From assembly GCF_001592365.1 (NCBI RefSeq), contig NZ_BCWU01000001.1, positions 310,001 to 374,000 on the forward strand: a stretch of DNA of 64,000 nt, given 5' to 3'. The notes beneath the pieces were generated by a model that had not been told where the DNA came from, searched no databases, and was given only the letters and a program-made list of their open reading frames with translations. This document shows positions 16,574 through 25,596 of the stretch, piece by piece; the first letter of the stretch is position 1, and each line of letters starts with the position of its first letter. The position numbers were made by a program, and so were the translations under genes. This stretch comes from Gordonia hydrophobica NBRC 16057. GTDB lineage: Bacteria > Actinomycetota > Actinomycetes > Mycobacteriales > Mycobacteriaceae.

Positions 16574-18646
16574 GTGAGCGGTGCTGCGAAACTCAATCCG
16601 GTGCTGGCGCCGTCGGACCTGCCGTACGGTCTGCCGGACTTCGCCTCGATCTCCGACGACGACTTCCTGCCGGCGTACGGCACCGCGCTCGCCGAGCACC
16701 TGACCGAGGTGGAGGCGATCGCGGCGTCGGCCGACGCGCCGACCTTCGGTAACACGATCGCTGCGCTGGAGGCGTCGGGACGAGCGCTGGCGCGCGCCAA
16801 CGGGATCTTCTTCAACCTGGAAGGCCCCGACACCAACCCGCAGCGCGCCGAGATCGCGCAAGAGCTCGCGGTCCGCCTCACCGAGCACGGCAACGCGATC
16901 ACGATGAACCCGCAGTTGTTCGCGCGGATCGCGGACCTCTACGACCGTCGCGCAGACCTGGGGCTCAACGAGGCGCAGACCCGACTGCTGGAGCAGCGCT
17001 ACCGCGACGCCGTCCGCGCCGGCGCAGCGCTCGACGACGCCGGGCAGGCGCAGATGCGGGAGATCTCGGGACGGCTCGCCACGCTCACCACCGAGTTCGG
17101 ACAGCATCTGCTCGACGACACCAACGCGTCGGCGGTGCACTTCGACGACGCCGCCGCCCTCGATGGACTGTCGCCGTCGGAGATCGCCGCCGCCGGACGC
17201 GCCGCGGCGGACGCCGGACGCGACGGATACCTCATCGCCCTGGAGCTCCCGACCAGCCAGGCCTCGGTCGCCAAACTGACCGACCCCGCCGCGCGTCGAC
17301 GAGTCTTCGACGCGTCCATCCATCGGTGCGCCCGCGACAACGAATTCGACACGCGCGCCGTCATCGTGGAGATCGTCACGCTGCGCGCCCGCCGCGCGGC
17401 ACTCCTCGGGTACGCATCGCACGCCGAGTACGTGATCGCCGAGGCCACGGCGCCGACACCCGACGCCGTTGCCGCCATGCTGACCGAGTTGGCGACCGCG
17501 GCGACGCAGGCGGGGAAGGCCGAACTCGCGCGCCTCACCGAGCGCGCCGGACATCCGCTCACGGCCGCCGACGTCACCTACTACCTGGCCGCGGACCAGC
17601 GCGCCCAGGCAGCGAGCGGTCCGGGCAGAGCAGCCGCGAACGCCGTGGACATCACCGACTTCGAGAACTACTGCGAACTCGACGCGGTCCTGCACGACGG
17701 CGTGTTCGCGGCAGCGGGGACGCTGTACGGACTGACTTTCACCGCCCGCGACGATCTGGCCGGCTACCACCCGGACGTCCGCGTCTGGGAGGTCTTCCGC
17801 GACGGCGAGGGGATCGGTCTGTTCCTCGGGGACTTCTACGCCCGCCCCTCCAAACGAGGCGGCGCGTGGATGAACAACATCGTCGACCAGTCCGCGCAGT
17901 TGGGCACGGCGCCGATCGTGGTCAACGTCCTGAACCTCACCAAGCCGGAGCCGGGGCAGCACTGCCTCGTCTCGTTCGATCAACTCACGACCCTGTTCCA
18001 CGAGTTCGGGCACGCCATTCACGGGCTGCTGTCGAAGGTGGACTACGTGTCGCAGTCGGGGACGTCCGTCCCGCGCGACTTCGTCGAGTTCCCCTCCCAG
18101 GTCAACGAGATGTGGGCGTTGCACCCCGACGTCGTCGGCGGCTACGCGCGCCACCACGAGACCGGAGAGCAGGCGCCCGCGGCCCTGATCGACGCCGTCC
18201 GCGCGTCGACGGCGACCGAGTCCGCACACTCCACCCTCGAATACCTGGCGGCGGCTGCGCTGGATCTGGCCTGGCACCGTCTCGCGGAAGACGAGATTCC
18301 GACCGACGTCCTCGCATTCGAAGCCCAGGCGCTGGCCGACGCGGGGTTGGCGTCGGACCTGATTCCGCCGCGATACCGCAGCACCTACTTCAATCACGTG
18401 TTCGGCGGCGGCTACTCGTCGGCCTACTACTCGTACATCTGGTCCGAGGTCCTCGACGCCGAGACCGAGCAGTGGTTCCTCACCGGCGGCGGACTGGACC
18501 GAGACCTCGGCCGGGCGTTCGCGGACGCGGTCCTGGAGAAGGGTGACAGCGTGGATCCGGTCGCCGCGCATGCGGCGATGCTCGGCCACGCCGCGCAGAT
18601 CACGCCGCTGTTGGCGCGCCGCGGGCTCGTCGTCGCCGGCCAGTGA
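16574..18646 (+). CDS. M3 family zinc metallopeptidase (peptidyl-dipeptidase Dcp-like)
   Basis: Cytosolic oligopeptidase of 690 aa. The zinc motif HEFGH is at residues 476-480, followed by the third-ligand region (FVEFPSQVNEMW), and FGGGYSSAYYSYIWSE near the C-terminus is the substrate-binding Tyr/His region of M3 peptidases. The length fits Dcp/oligopeptidase A. GTG 16574 lies four bases after the lepA stop, so the two may be cotranscribed. The exact cleavage type (dipeptidyl carboxypeptidase or endo-oligopeptidase) cannot be told from this. Confidence 0.9.
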   Translation: MSGAAKLNPVLAPSDLPYGLPDFASISDDDFLPAYGTALAEHLTEVEAIAASADAPTFGNTIAALEASGRALARANGIFFNLEGPDTNPQRAEIAQELAVRLTEHGNAITMNPQLFARIADLYDRRADLGLNEAQTRLLEQRYRDAVRAGAALDDAGQAQMREISGRLATLTTEFGQHLLDDTNASAVHFDDAAALDGLSPSEIAAAGRAAADAGRDGYLIALELPTSQASVAKLTDPAARRRVFDASIHRCARDNEFDTRAVIVEIVTLRARRAALLGYASHAEYVIAEATAPTPDAVAAMLTELATAATQAGKAELARLTERAGHPLTAADVTYYLAADQRAQAASGPGRAAANAVDITDFENYCELDAVLHDGVFAAAGTLYGLTFTARDDLAGYHPDVRVWEVFRDGEGIGLFLGDFYARPSKRGGAWMNNIVDQSAQLGTAPIVVNVLNLTKPEPGQHCLVSFDQLTTLFHEFGHAIHGLLSKVDYVSQSGTSVPRDFVEFPSQVNEMWALHPDVVGGYARHHETGEQAPAALIDAVRASTATESAHSTLEYLAAAALDLAWHRLAEDEIPTDVLAFEAQALADAGLASDLIPPRYRSTYFNHVFGGGYSSAYYSYIWSEVLDAETEQWFLTGGGLDRDLGRAFADAVLEKGDSVDPVAAHAAMLGHAAQITPLLARRGLVVAGQ

Positions 18647-18758
18647 CGGCCCGGACCCGGCGGACGGCGTGAGCGCCGTCTCCGAGGCCCGGCGAGTAGG
18701 GTTTCAAATCAGCGTGGTTGTAACAGCGCGGGCGCGGCGGACATGAGGTGATCAAGCA

Positions 18759-18959
18759 GTGAACAGCATTCTGTCCTGGTGGGACGGCGTGGAGGAGTGG
18801 CTGACGGGGCTGCCGTTCATCCCTCAATTGATCGTCACCGCACTCGTCTTGGTACCACTGGCCACGGTGGCCGCATCGGGTGTGAATTACCTGGTCGGGA
18901 CACTGTTCTCGAAGCTCGGCCGGGCAGAGGCCGACGATGATCACGGATGGGGAATCTGA
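18759..18959 (+). CDS. Small membrane protein, Rv2401A-like
   Basis: 66-residue protein with an amphipathic N-terminus (SWWDGVEEWLTG), one or one-and-a-half membrane helices (FIPQLIVTALVLVPLATVAASGVNYLVG) and an acidic tail. Start is GTG 18759. M. tuberculosis has a small membrane protein of the same length at this place, upstream of subI. The function is not known. It ends four bases before the micropeptide gene at 18964 and may be in one transcript with it and possibly the sulfate importer. Confidence 0.75.
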   Translation: MNSILSWWDGVEEWLTGLPFIPQLIVTALVLVPLATVAASGVNYLVGTLFSKLGRAEADDDHGWGI

Positions 18960-18963
18960 GTCG

Positions 18964-19041
18964 ATGTTTCGTTCCAAAGTCACGATCGCATTGGTGGCCC
19001 TGTTGGTCCTCGTGCTGATCGCCTGGTTGATCCTCCGCTAG
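18964..19041 (+). CDS. 25-residue single-pass membrane micropeptide
   Basis: ATG 18964 to TAG 19039-19041 encodes 25 residues: MFRSKV, then an unbroken hydrophobic run of 17 residues (TIALVALLVLVLIAWLI), then LR. Positive residues at both ends and a helix long enough to cross the membrane argue that it is real. It starts four bases after the stop of the 66-residue protein, typical of a translationally linked pair. A GGGGAATC stretch upstream is a weak ribosome site. No family is known to me. Confidence 0.5.
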   Translation: MFRSKVTIALVALLVLVLIAWLILR

Positions 19042-19127
19042 CACAACTTTTCGGCTCCGCCGCCGTCGTTGCGCCGCCGTGCAACGGGCCGTTGAGACCT
19101 GCCCGCGGCGATGGTTAGGTACTTCAG

Positions 19128-20195
19128 GTGAGTACGGGAACCAAGACACGCGCCGGGACGGCGGCGATCAGTCTGGCACTGATCGTCGGCCTCGTCGCTG
19201 CGCTCACCGGGTGCGGTGGCGGCAGTACCGACAGCCCCGGCGGAATCGACATCTCGTCGGGGAGCAGGCACCTGAACCTGGTGGCGTATGCGACACCGAA
19301 AATCGGGTTCGACGAGGTGATTCCGGCGTTCCGCCAGACGCCCGGCGGCAGTGACATCGGTTTCTCACAGTCGTACGGCGCCTCGGGCGATCAGTCCCGC
19401 AAGGTGGCCCGTGGGCTGCCCGCCGACGTGGTCAACCTCTCTGTCGAACCAGACATCACCCGCCTGGTGAAGGCCGGTGTCGTCGACGCCGACTGGCAGA
19501 CGCAGGCACCGCACAACTCGGTGCCGTTCGGCTCGGTGGTGGCGCTCGTCGTCCGCAAGGGCAACCCCAAGAACATCCGCACCTGGGACGACCTCCTGCG
19601 CCCGGGCGTCGAAGTCATCACGCCCAACCCAGGCAGCTCGGGCTCGGCCAAGTGGAACCTGCTGGCCCCGTACGCCGCCATGAGCGACGGCGGCGCGAAC
19701 CCGCAGGCCGGGCTCGACTACGTCACCGACCTGGTGCGCGACCACGTGAAGGTGCTGCCGAAATCGGGCCGCGAAGCCACGTCGACGTTCCAGCAAGGGC
19801 AAGGCGACGTCCTGATCAGTTACGAGAACGAGGCGATCATGCTCTCCCGCAAGAACGCAGGCGCGCCCGCCGCCGACCAGATCGACTACGTGGTCCCCTC
19901 GACCACCTTCAAGATCGAGAACCCGATCGCTGTGGTGAACACAAGCAAGGACAAGGAAGCCGCGAAGACCTTCGTCGACTTCCTGTTCTCCACCGTGGGC
20001 CAGGAACTGTGGGCCAAGGCCGGATTCCGTCCCGTCGATCCGGCGGTCGCCGAACAGACCGCTGACCTGTTCCCCGGCGAGATCAGCCGGCTGTGGACGG
20101 TCGACGATCTCGGCGGCTGGAAGAAGGTCGACGAGCAGTTGTTCGGCAGCGACGGCGCCATCAGCCGGATCTACGCATCGGAGGCGGGCCGATGA
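19128..20195 (+). CDS. subI: Sulfate ABC transporter substrate-binding lipoprotein
   Basis: Periplasm-side receptor of the sulfate importer, 355 aa. A lipoprotein signal peptide ends in the lipobox LTGC with Cys29 as the acylated residue. The mature part has the sulfate-binding-protein pattern: VAYATPKIGFDEVIPAF, then NLSVEPDITRLV, then GSSGSAKWNLLAPY, then QGDVLISYENEA. GTG 19128 is the start. Its stop overlaps the ATG of cysT (ATGA), so subI-cysT-cysW-cysA form one operon. Order as in mycobacteria. Confidence 0.93.
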   Translation: MSTGTKTRAGTAAISLALIVGLVAALTGCGGGSTDSPGGIDISSGSRHLNLVAYATPKIGFDEVIPAFRQTPGGSDIGFSQSYGASGDQSRKVARGLPADVVNLSVEPDITRLVKAGVVDADWQTQAPHNSVPFGSVVALVVRKGNPKNIRTWDDLLRPGVEVITPNPGSSGSAKWNLLAPYAAMSDGGANPQAGLDYVTDLVRDHVKVLPKSGREATSTFQQGQGDVLISYENEAIMLSRKNAGAPAADQIDYVVPSTTFKIENPIAVVNTSKDKEAAKTFVDFLFSTVGQELWAKAGFRPVDPAVAEQTADLFPGEISRLWTVDDLGGWKKVDEQLFGSDGAISRIYASEAGR

Positions 20196-21043
20196 CCGCC
20201 GAGACCGTCGACTCCGGCGCGCAGGGATCGGACTCGTTCGCGCCGCGCCGCGGCTGGCGACCGGACGGACCGCTGTCGCTCGGCGTCACCGGACTGTGGC
20301 TGTCGATCATCGTGCTGCTGCCGCTCGCGGCCATCGCGGCAGCGTCGTTCGACGACGGTCCCAGCGGATTCTGGGCGGGCATCACCGATTCGGCCGCACT
20401 GCAGTCGCTCGGGATCACGCTGGTGATCTCGCTGGTCGTGGCCGTCATCAACGTGATCTTCGGGACCATCATCGCGTGGGTGTTGGTCCGCGACGACTTC
20501 CCGGGCAAGAGCGTCGTCAACGCGATCATCGATCTGCCGTTCGCGCTTCCGACGATCGTCGCCAGCCTGGTGCTGCTGTCGCTGTACGGACCCAACAGCC
20601 CGTTCGACATCCAGCTCGTCGCCACCCAGCCCGGCGTCATCATGGCGCTGACCTTCGTCACGCTGCCGTTCGTCGTCCGCCAGGTGCAGCCGGTCTTGAT
20701 GGAGCTCGACACCTCCGTCGAAGAGGCCGCCGCAGTCCTCGGCGCAGGCAATCGGGTGATCTGGGCCAAGATCGTGCTGCCGGCGCTGCTGCCCGCGATC
20801 CTCTCGGGCGCCGGCCTGGCCTTCACCCGGGCGATCGGCGAGTTCGGATCAGTGGTCCTGATCGGCGGCAACATCCCCGGCAAGACCCAGGTCGCCTCGC
20901 AGTACATCCAACAGCAGATCGAGATCGACGAGCAGGTCAACGCCGCCGCCGTCTCCGTCGCGCTGCTGGCCATCGCGTTCGTCGTGCTTTTGATCCTGCG
21001 CGTGATCGCCCGATTCCAGAGTCGCCGGGAGGGTGACGAATGA
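20192..21043 (+). CDS. cysT: Sulfate ABC transporter permease CysT
   Basis: First membrane subunit of the sulfate importer, 283 aa, with about six helices. The permease EAA loop (EEAAAVLGAGNRVIWAKIVLPALLP) that docks with CysA is clear, as is RAIGEFGSVVLIGG, typical of CysT/CysU. ATG 20192 overlaps the subI stop. The stop overlaps the ATG of cysW. Confidence 0.93.
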   Translation: MTAETVDSGAQGSDSFAPRRGWRPDGPLSLGVTGLWLSIIVLLPLAAIAAASFDDGPSGFWAGITDSAALQSLGITLVISLVVAVINVIFGTIIAWVLVRDDFPGKSVVNAIIDLPFALPTIVASLVLLSLYGPNSPFDIQLVATQPGVIMALTFVTLPFVVRQVQPVLMELDTSVEEAAAVLGAGNRVIWAKIVLPALLPAILSGAGLAFTRAIGEFGSVVLIGGNIPGKTQVASQYIQQQIEIDEQVNAAAVSVALLAIAFVVLLILRVIARFQSRREGDE

Positions 21044-21984
21044 TCATCTCGCGTCTGACCCGGCTCACGCTGCGCACCGTGGCGCTGCTGTACCTGCTGG
21101 TGCTCCTGGTGGTGCCGGTGGCACTGATCTTCTGGCGGTCGTTCGAGCACGGCATCGGCCAGTTCTGGGACTGGATCACCACGCCCGCCGCGATCTCCGC
21201 GCTGCAGTTGACGCTGCTGATCGTGGTGATCGTCGTCCCGCTCAACGTGGTGTTCGGCATTCTCACCGCCCTCGCCCTGGCCCGTGGCCGGTTCCCGGGC
21301 AAAGGACTGCTGCAGTCGGTCGTCGACCTGCCGTTCGCGGTGTCGCCGGTCGTCGTCGGCGTCGCGCTGATCGCGCTGTGGGGGAGCAGCGGGTGGTTCG
21401 GGGGCATCGAGTCCCTCGGCTTCCGGGTGATCTTCGGGATACCGGGCATGGTGCTCGCCACGATCTTCGTGACCCTGCCGTTCGTGGTGCGTGAAGTGGA
21501 GCCAGTGCTCCGCGAGATCGGCACCGAACAGGAGGAGGCGGCCGCCACCCTCGGCGCCACCGGCTGGCAGACGTTCTGGCGGATCACCCTCCCCGCCATC
21601 CGATGGGGTCTGACTTACGGCGTCATCCTGACCATCGCCCGCGCGCTCGGCGAGTTCGGCGCCGTCACGATGGTGTCGTCGAACTTCCCCGGCGTCTCGC
21701 AGACCTTGACGCTGCTGGTGAACTCGCGCTACACCGACGACTACAACGAGTACGGTGCCTACGCGGCGGCGACGCTGCTGATGCTGGTGGCTGTGCTGGT
21801 GCTGGTGGTGATGACGGTGATCGAGCGTCGCGCCAAAGGCAAGCTCGTCTGGGCGAGCGAAGCGACGAGTGATGACACGGCTGACGCGGAGACCGACGCG
21901 CCGTCGGCGCAGCGTGCCGCCGACCAGGCCGCGTCCACCGCACCCGAACCCACACTGACCAACGCCGTCGGCAAGGAGAACTGA
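21040..21984 (+). CDS. cysW: Sulfate ABC transporter permease CysW
   Basis: Second permease subunit, 314 aa. The EAA loop [21 protein letters not shown] and [19 protein letters not shown] identify CysW. The C-terminal 45 residues after the last helix are acidic and Ala-rich and go beyond the family core. ATG 21040 overlaps cysT by four bases; cysA follows one base after the stop. Confidence 0.93.
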   Translation: MIISRLTRLTLRTVALLYLLVLLVVPVALIFWRSFEHGIGQFWDWITTPAAISALQLTLLIVVIVVPLNVVFGILTALALARGRFPGKGLLQSVVDLPFAVSPVVVGVALIALWGSSGWFGGIESLGFRVIFGIPGMVLATIFVTLPFVVREVEPVLREIGTEQEEAAATLGATGWQTFWRITLPAIRWGLTYGVILTIARALGEFGAVTMVSSNFPGVSQTLTLLVNSRYTDDYNEYGAYAAATLLMLVAVLVLVVMTVIERRAKGKLVWASEATSDDTADAETDAPSAQRAADQAASTAPEPTLTNAVGKEN

Positions 21985-21985
21985 C

Positions 21986-22975
21986 ATGTCCATCTCGGTG
22001 ACCGGAGCCAACAAGCGGTACGGCGACTTCGCGGCGCTCGACGACGTCTCGATCGAGATCCCGCAGGGCTCGTTGACCTCACTGCTCGGACCGTCGGGGT
22101 CGGGCAAGTCCACCCTGCTGCGCGCCATCGCCGGGTTGGACCGCCTCGATTCGGGCACCGTCCGGATCAACGGACTCGACGTGTCCGGGGCGTCGCCGCA
22201 GCAGCGCGACATCGGTTTCGTCTTCCAGCACTACGCCGCGTTCAAGCACCTCACCGTCCGCGACAACATCGCCTTCGGCCTCAAGATCCGGAAGCGGCCC
22301 AAGGCCGAGATCAACGCGAAAGTCGACGAGCTCCTCGACATCGTGGGTCTGACCGTCTTCCAGAAGCGGTACCCGGCGCAGTTGTCCGGCGGTCAGCGGC
22401 AGCGCATGGCCCTCGCCCGCGCCCTCGCCGTGGACCCCAAGGTGCTGCTGCTCGACGAGCCGTTCGGCGCGCTCGATGCGAAGGTGCGCGAGGACCTGCG
22501 CAAGTGGCTGCGCCAGCTCCACGACGAAATGCACGTCACCACCGTCCTCGTGACGCACGACCAGCAGGAGGCGCTCGACGTCTCCGACCGCATCGCCGTC
22601 CTCAACAAGGGACGGATCGAGCAAGTGGGGGCGCCCGACAGCCTCTACGACCGGCCCGACAATGTCTTCGTCGCGTCGTTCCTCGGCTCCATCTCGCGCC
22701 TGAACGGCGAGCTGGTGCGCCCCCACGACATCCGGCTCGGCCGCTCCCCGGAGATGGTCTTCCCGCCCGCCGACACCGAACTCGATACCGGCGTCATCAA
22801 AGCCACGGTCAAACGGGTGGTGAACCTCGGTTTCGAGACCCGCGTCGAGTTGGTCGCGGCGGCATCCGGCGAGGAGTTCCTCGCCCAGATCACCCGCGGT
22901 GATCAGAACGCCCTCGGGCTGGTCGCGGGCGAACACATCTTCGCGCGGGCGACCAAGGTTCCGGAGCTGGGATAG
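21986..22975 (+). CDS. cysA: Sulfate ABC transporter ATP-binding protein CysA
   Basis: ATPase of the importer, 329 aa. Walker [10 protein letters not shown] at 35-43, signature [15 protein letters not shown] from about 133, Walker [12 protein letters not shown], switch His in [10 protein letters not shown]. The C-terminal TOBE-like regulatory part (VRPHDIRLG...) completes it. Last gene of the operon; the acyl-CoA synthetase follows after about 100 bases with its own ribosome site. Confidence 0.94.
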   Translation: MSISVTGANKRYGDFAALDDVSIEIPQGSLTSLLGPSGSGKSTLLRAIAGLDRLDSGTVRINGLDVSGASPQQRDIGFVFQHYAAFKHLTVRDNIAFGLKIRKRPKAEINAKVDELLDIVGLTVFQKRYPAQLSGGQRQRMALARALAVDPKVLLLDEPFGALDAKVREDLRKWLRQLHDEMHVTTVLVTHDQQEALDVSDRIAVLNKGRIEQVGAPDSLYDRPDNVFVASFLGSISRLNGELVRPHDIRLGRSPEMVFPPADTELDTGVIKATVKRVVNLGFETRVELVAAASGEEFLAQITRGDQNALGLVAGEHIFARATKVPELG

Positions 22976-23077
22976 TCGCGAACGCCGCCCCCACCGGGGC
23001 GCGCAGTGGGATGCTGGAACGGCCCGCGAGTCGCGACTCCGGTGTCCTTGAGGTGTAGTCGAGAATGGAGCCAGCCC

Positions 23078-24703
23078 ATGACCAACGGTGACCGCAGCGG
23101 ACTCGACACCCCGCTGACACCACTGCGCTTCCTGGAGCGGGCCGTCGAGGTTCACCCCGAGAAGGAAGCGGCCGTCGACGGCGCGCGGCGGATCACCTAC
23201 CGCGAGTTGGCGGCGACGGTCACACGGCTCGCGAACGCGCTGCGGGCGTCGGGTCTGGGCGCGGGCGAGCGGGTCGCGTACCTGTCGTCGAACTCGTTCG
23301 AACTGCTGGTCGCGCACTTCGCGGTCCCGCTCGCGGGCGGTGTGCTCGTCGCGATCAACACCCGGCTGGCGCCCGCCGAAGTGCAGTACATCTGCGACCA
23401 TTCCGGCGCCACGATCCTGGTCGGCGATCCAGCCCTGCTGGCTCCGTTGGCCGACGTGCCGTTTCAGACCGTCGGCGAGGTGGTGCAGGCGCCCGAGCAG
23501 GATGGGTCGTACACCGGGTCCGGCACCCGATACGACGACGTGCTGGCGCGCGGCGACGACACCCCGATCCCATGGGAGGTCGACGACGAGAACGCGGTCA
23601 TCACCATCAACTACACCTCCGGCACCACGGGCAAGCCGAAGGGCGTGATGTACACGCACCGCGGCGCGTACCTGGCGTCGCTCGGCAATGCCATGACCCA
23701 GGGGTTCACCACCGGCACCCGGTATCTGTGGACGCTGCCGATGTTCCACTGCAACGGCTGGTGCGGGCCGTGGTCGGTCACCGCGGTCGCGGGGACTCAC
23801 GTGTGCCTGCGGGCGGTGCGCGGCGACGACATGTGGCGTCTCATCGACACCGAGTGCGTGAACCAGATGAGCGGTGCGCCGACGGTCCTCACCACCCTCG
23901 CGACGGCGGGGGAAGCGCATGCGATGGATCGCAGGCTGGCGATCGCGACGGCCGGCGCGCCGCCGAGCCCGACCATCATCCGCGCCATCGGCAATCTCGG
24001 CATCGAACTCATCCACGTGTACGGCCTCACCGAGACGTACGGTCCGTATTCGGTCTGCGAGCCCGCCGAGAGTTGGTCGGACCTGTCCGACGACGAGCGT
24101 GCCGTCAAGATGGCGCGCCAGGGCGTCGGGATGGTGACCGCCGACCGGATGCGGGTGGTCCTGCCGCAGGCGGCCGAGGACGGGTCGTTGATCGACGTCG
24201 CCGCCGACGGGGTGCAGATGGGCGAGATCGTGATGCGCGGCAACGTCGTCATGAAGGGCTACTTCGAGGATCCGGAGAAGACCGCTGAGGCCTTCGCCGG
24301 CGGCTGGTTCCATTCCGGCGACCTCGGCGTGATGCATCCCGACGGGTACGTTCAGCTCCTCGACCGGGCCAAGGACGTCATCATCTCGGGCGGCGAGAAC
24401 ATCTCCACCATCGAGGTGGAGCAAGCGGTCGTCAGCCATCCGGCGGTGTTGGACGTCGCGGTGGTCGGCGTTCCGGACGACAAGTGGGGCGAGCGTCCCA
24501 AGGCGTACGCGGTCCTGCGGCCCGGCGCCGAGCTCACCGAGGCCGAGGCGATCGCGCACGTGAAGACCCAGATCGCTTCGTACAAGGCCCCGCGCGAGGT
24601 GGAGTTCGTCGACGACCTCCCCAAGACGTCGACCGGCAAGATCCGCAAGAACGAACTGCGCGACGCCGCCTGGGGCGACGCGAAGGTCCGGATCCAGGGC
24701 TAG
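23078..24703 (+). CDS. AMP-binding acyl-CoA synthetase (FadD/AlkK-like)
   Basis: Adenylate-forming enzyme of 541 aa that activates a carboxylic acid to its CoA thioester. The P-loop TSGTTGKPKG is at about 180-189. VYGLTETYGP is the A5 motif, GWFHSGDLGVMHPDGYVQLLDR the A7/A8 region, and KTSTGKIRKNELR carries the C-terminal catalytic Lys. The TLPMFHCNGWC segment is typical of medium- and long-chain or AlkK-type synthetases. ATG 23078 has GGAG upstream. Chain length is not determined by sequence. Convergent with the che-cys operon. Confidence 0.88.
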   Translation: MTNGDRSGLDTPLTPLRFLERAVEVHPEKEAAVDGARRITYRELAATVTRLANALRASGLGAGERVAYLSSNSFELLVAHFAVPLAGGVLVAINTRLAPAEVQYICDHSGATILVGDPALLAPLADVPFQTVGEVVQAPEQDGSYTGSGTRYDDVLARGDDTPIPWEVDDENAVITINYTSGTTGKPKGVMYTHRGAYLASLGNAMTQGFTTGTRYLWTLPMFHCNGWCGPWSVTAVAGTHVCLRAVRGDDMWRLIDTECVNQMSGAPTVLTTLATAGEAHAMDRRLAIATAGAPPSPTIIRAIGNLGIELIHVYGLTETYGPYSVCEPAESWSDLSDDERAVKMARQGVGMVTADRMRVVLPQAAEDGSLIDVAADGVQMGEIVMRGNVVMKGYFEDPEKTAEAFAGGWFHSGDLGVMHPDGYVQLLDRAKDVIISGGENISTIEVEQAVVSHPAVLDVAVVGVPDDKWGERPKAYAVLRPGAELTEAEAIAHVKTQIASYKAPREVEFVDDLPKTSTGKIRKNELRDAAWGDAKVRIQG

Positions 24704-24720
24704 CGCGGCCTGCGAGCGCA

Positions 24721-24785
24721 CCTGCCCCCACGCTGATCGAGTGCCGTCGGCGAGTGCCGCCTGCCCCCACGCTGATCGAGTGCCG
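24721..24785. repeat. 26-base direct repeat between convergent genes
   Basis: A 26-base unit beginning CCTGCCCCCACGCTGATCGA occurs at 24721-24746 and again at 24760-24785, 39 bases apart, without differences. The sequence that follows (CGAGCGAAGCGAGCAAGCGG) resembles dispersed intergenic repeats common in this group of actinobacteria. Confidence 0.7.
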
Positions 24786-24862
24786 CCTGCGAGCGAAGCG
24801 AGCAAGCGGTGTATCGAGATCCCCGCGACCACCCACCCGATTCCGCCTCGTGTCGACGAGTG

Positions 24863-25594
24863 TCAGCCACCGATCGGCGCAGGCTCCGCAGCGACGGCGG
24901 CGGCGTACAGCCGGGTGACGGCGCGAACCAGGCACGGGTGCTCGGCGACGGGAGCTGCGACGAACATCGGGACGTTCATGGCGTCGAGGTAGCGTTCCAC
25001 CCGATCGGTCAACAACCCCGCCGACAGGAACAGCGGGCTGACGGCGATCCGGCTGGCGCCGGCGGCGAGAAGGGCATCGACGGCGTCGTGGACGACGGCG
25101 CCGTCGCGGCCCAGACGCGTCGCGAACACGGTGCGCACCGGCAGGCCGAGAACGCCCGACAGTTCGTGACCGCGTTCGATGACCGACGCGTCGCTCCCGG
25201 CGTCCGACGATCCGACTGCCAGCATCAGCACGGCGTCGTCGCCGTTGAGGCCCGACTCGGTGAGCCGATCGGCGAGCGCCGGAACGGGGGAGTAGCGACC
25301 GACGACCGGCGTCTGGCGGACGCGCAGGGCCGGGTTGGCGGCGACCGCGTCGTCGAGCAGTGCAGGCAGATCGGTCTTGCTGTGGAAACCGTCGCCGAAC
25401 AGCAGCGGAACCACCACCACCTCGCCGGCCAGCTCAGCGAGCACATCGCTGATCAGCGGAGCGGTGAGGTCGAGGTAGGCCAACTCCACGCGCACGGCAG
25501 GCAGCGCGACGCGGACGGCGTCGGCCACCCGCCGCGCGGTGACGTCGAACCGCGGATCGCGGCTGCCGTGCGCGGCGAGGAGCAGGGTGGTCAT
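24863..25594 (-). CDS. Sirohydrochlorin ferrochelatase-like (CbiX family) protein
   Basis: 243-residue chelatase with two CbiX-like halves. The N-terminal LLLAAHGSRDPRF carries the conserved active-site His, and PLLFGDGFHSKTDLP the second His region. The second half repeats the fold (LAVGSSDAGSD, SPLFLSAGLL). Its place as the last gene of the sirA-cysH-cysD-cysN operon suggests that it inserts iron into sirohydrochlorin to make siroheme for SirA. In mycobacteria the homologue is Rv2393 (che1). ATG 25594 lies two bases after the cysN stop. Metal specificity is inferred from context. Confidence 0.85.
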   Translation of the reverse strand: MTTLLLAAHGSRDPRFDVTARRVADAVRVALPAVRVELAYLDLTAPLISDVLAELAGEVVVVPLLFGDGFHSKTDLPALLDDAVAANPALRVRQTPVVGRYSPVPALADRLTESGLNGDDAVLMLAVGSSDAGSDASVIERGHELSGVLGLPVRTVFATRLGRDGAVVHDAVDALLAAGASRIAVSPLFLSAGLLTDRVERYLDAMNVPMFVAAPVAEHPCLVRAVTRLYAAAVAAEPAPIGG

Positions 25595-25596
25595 TC

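Noticed and set aside
20161-22212. 683-codon minus-strand frame opposite cysT-cysW-cysA
   Set aside because: Three genuine transporter genes occupy the other strand; the composition is His/Arg/Asp-rich without motifs.
24800-24860. tRNA or other stable RNA in the gap after the acyl-CoA synthetase
   Set aside because: No cloverleaf or T-loop sequence; the gap is repeat-like.
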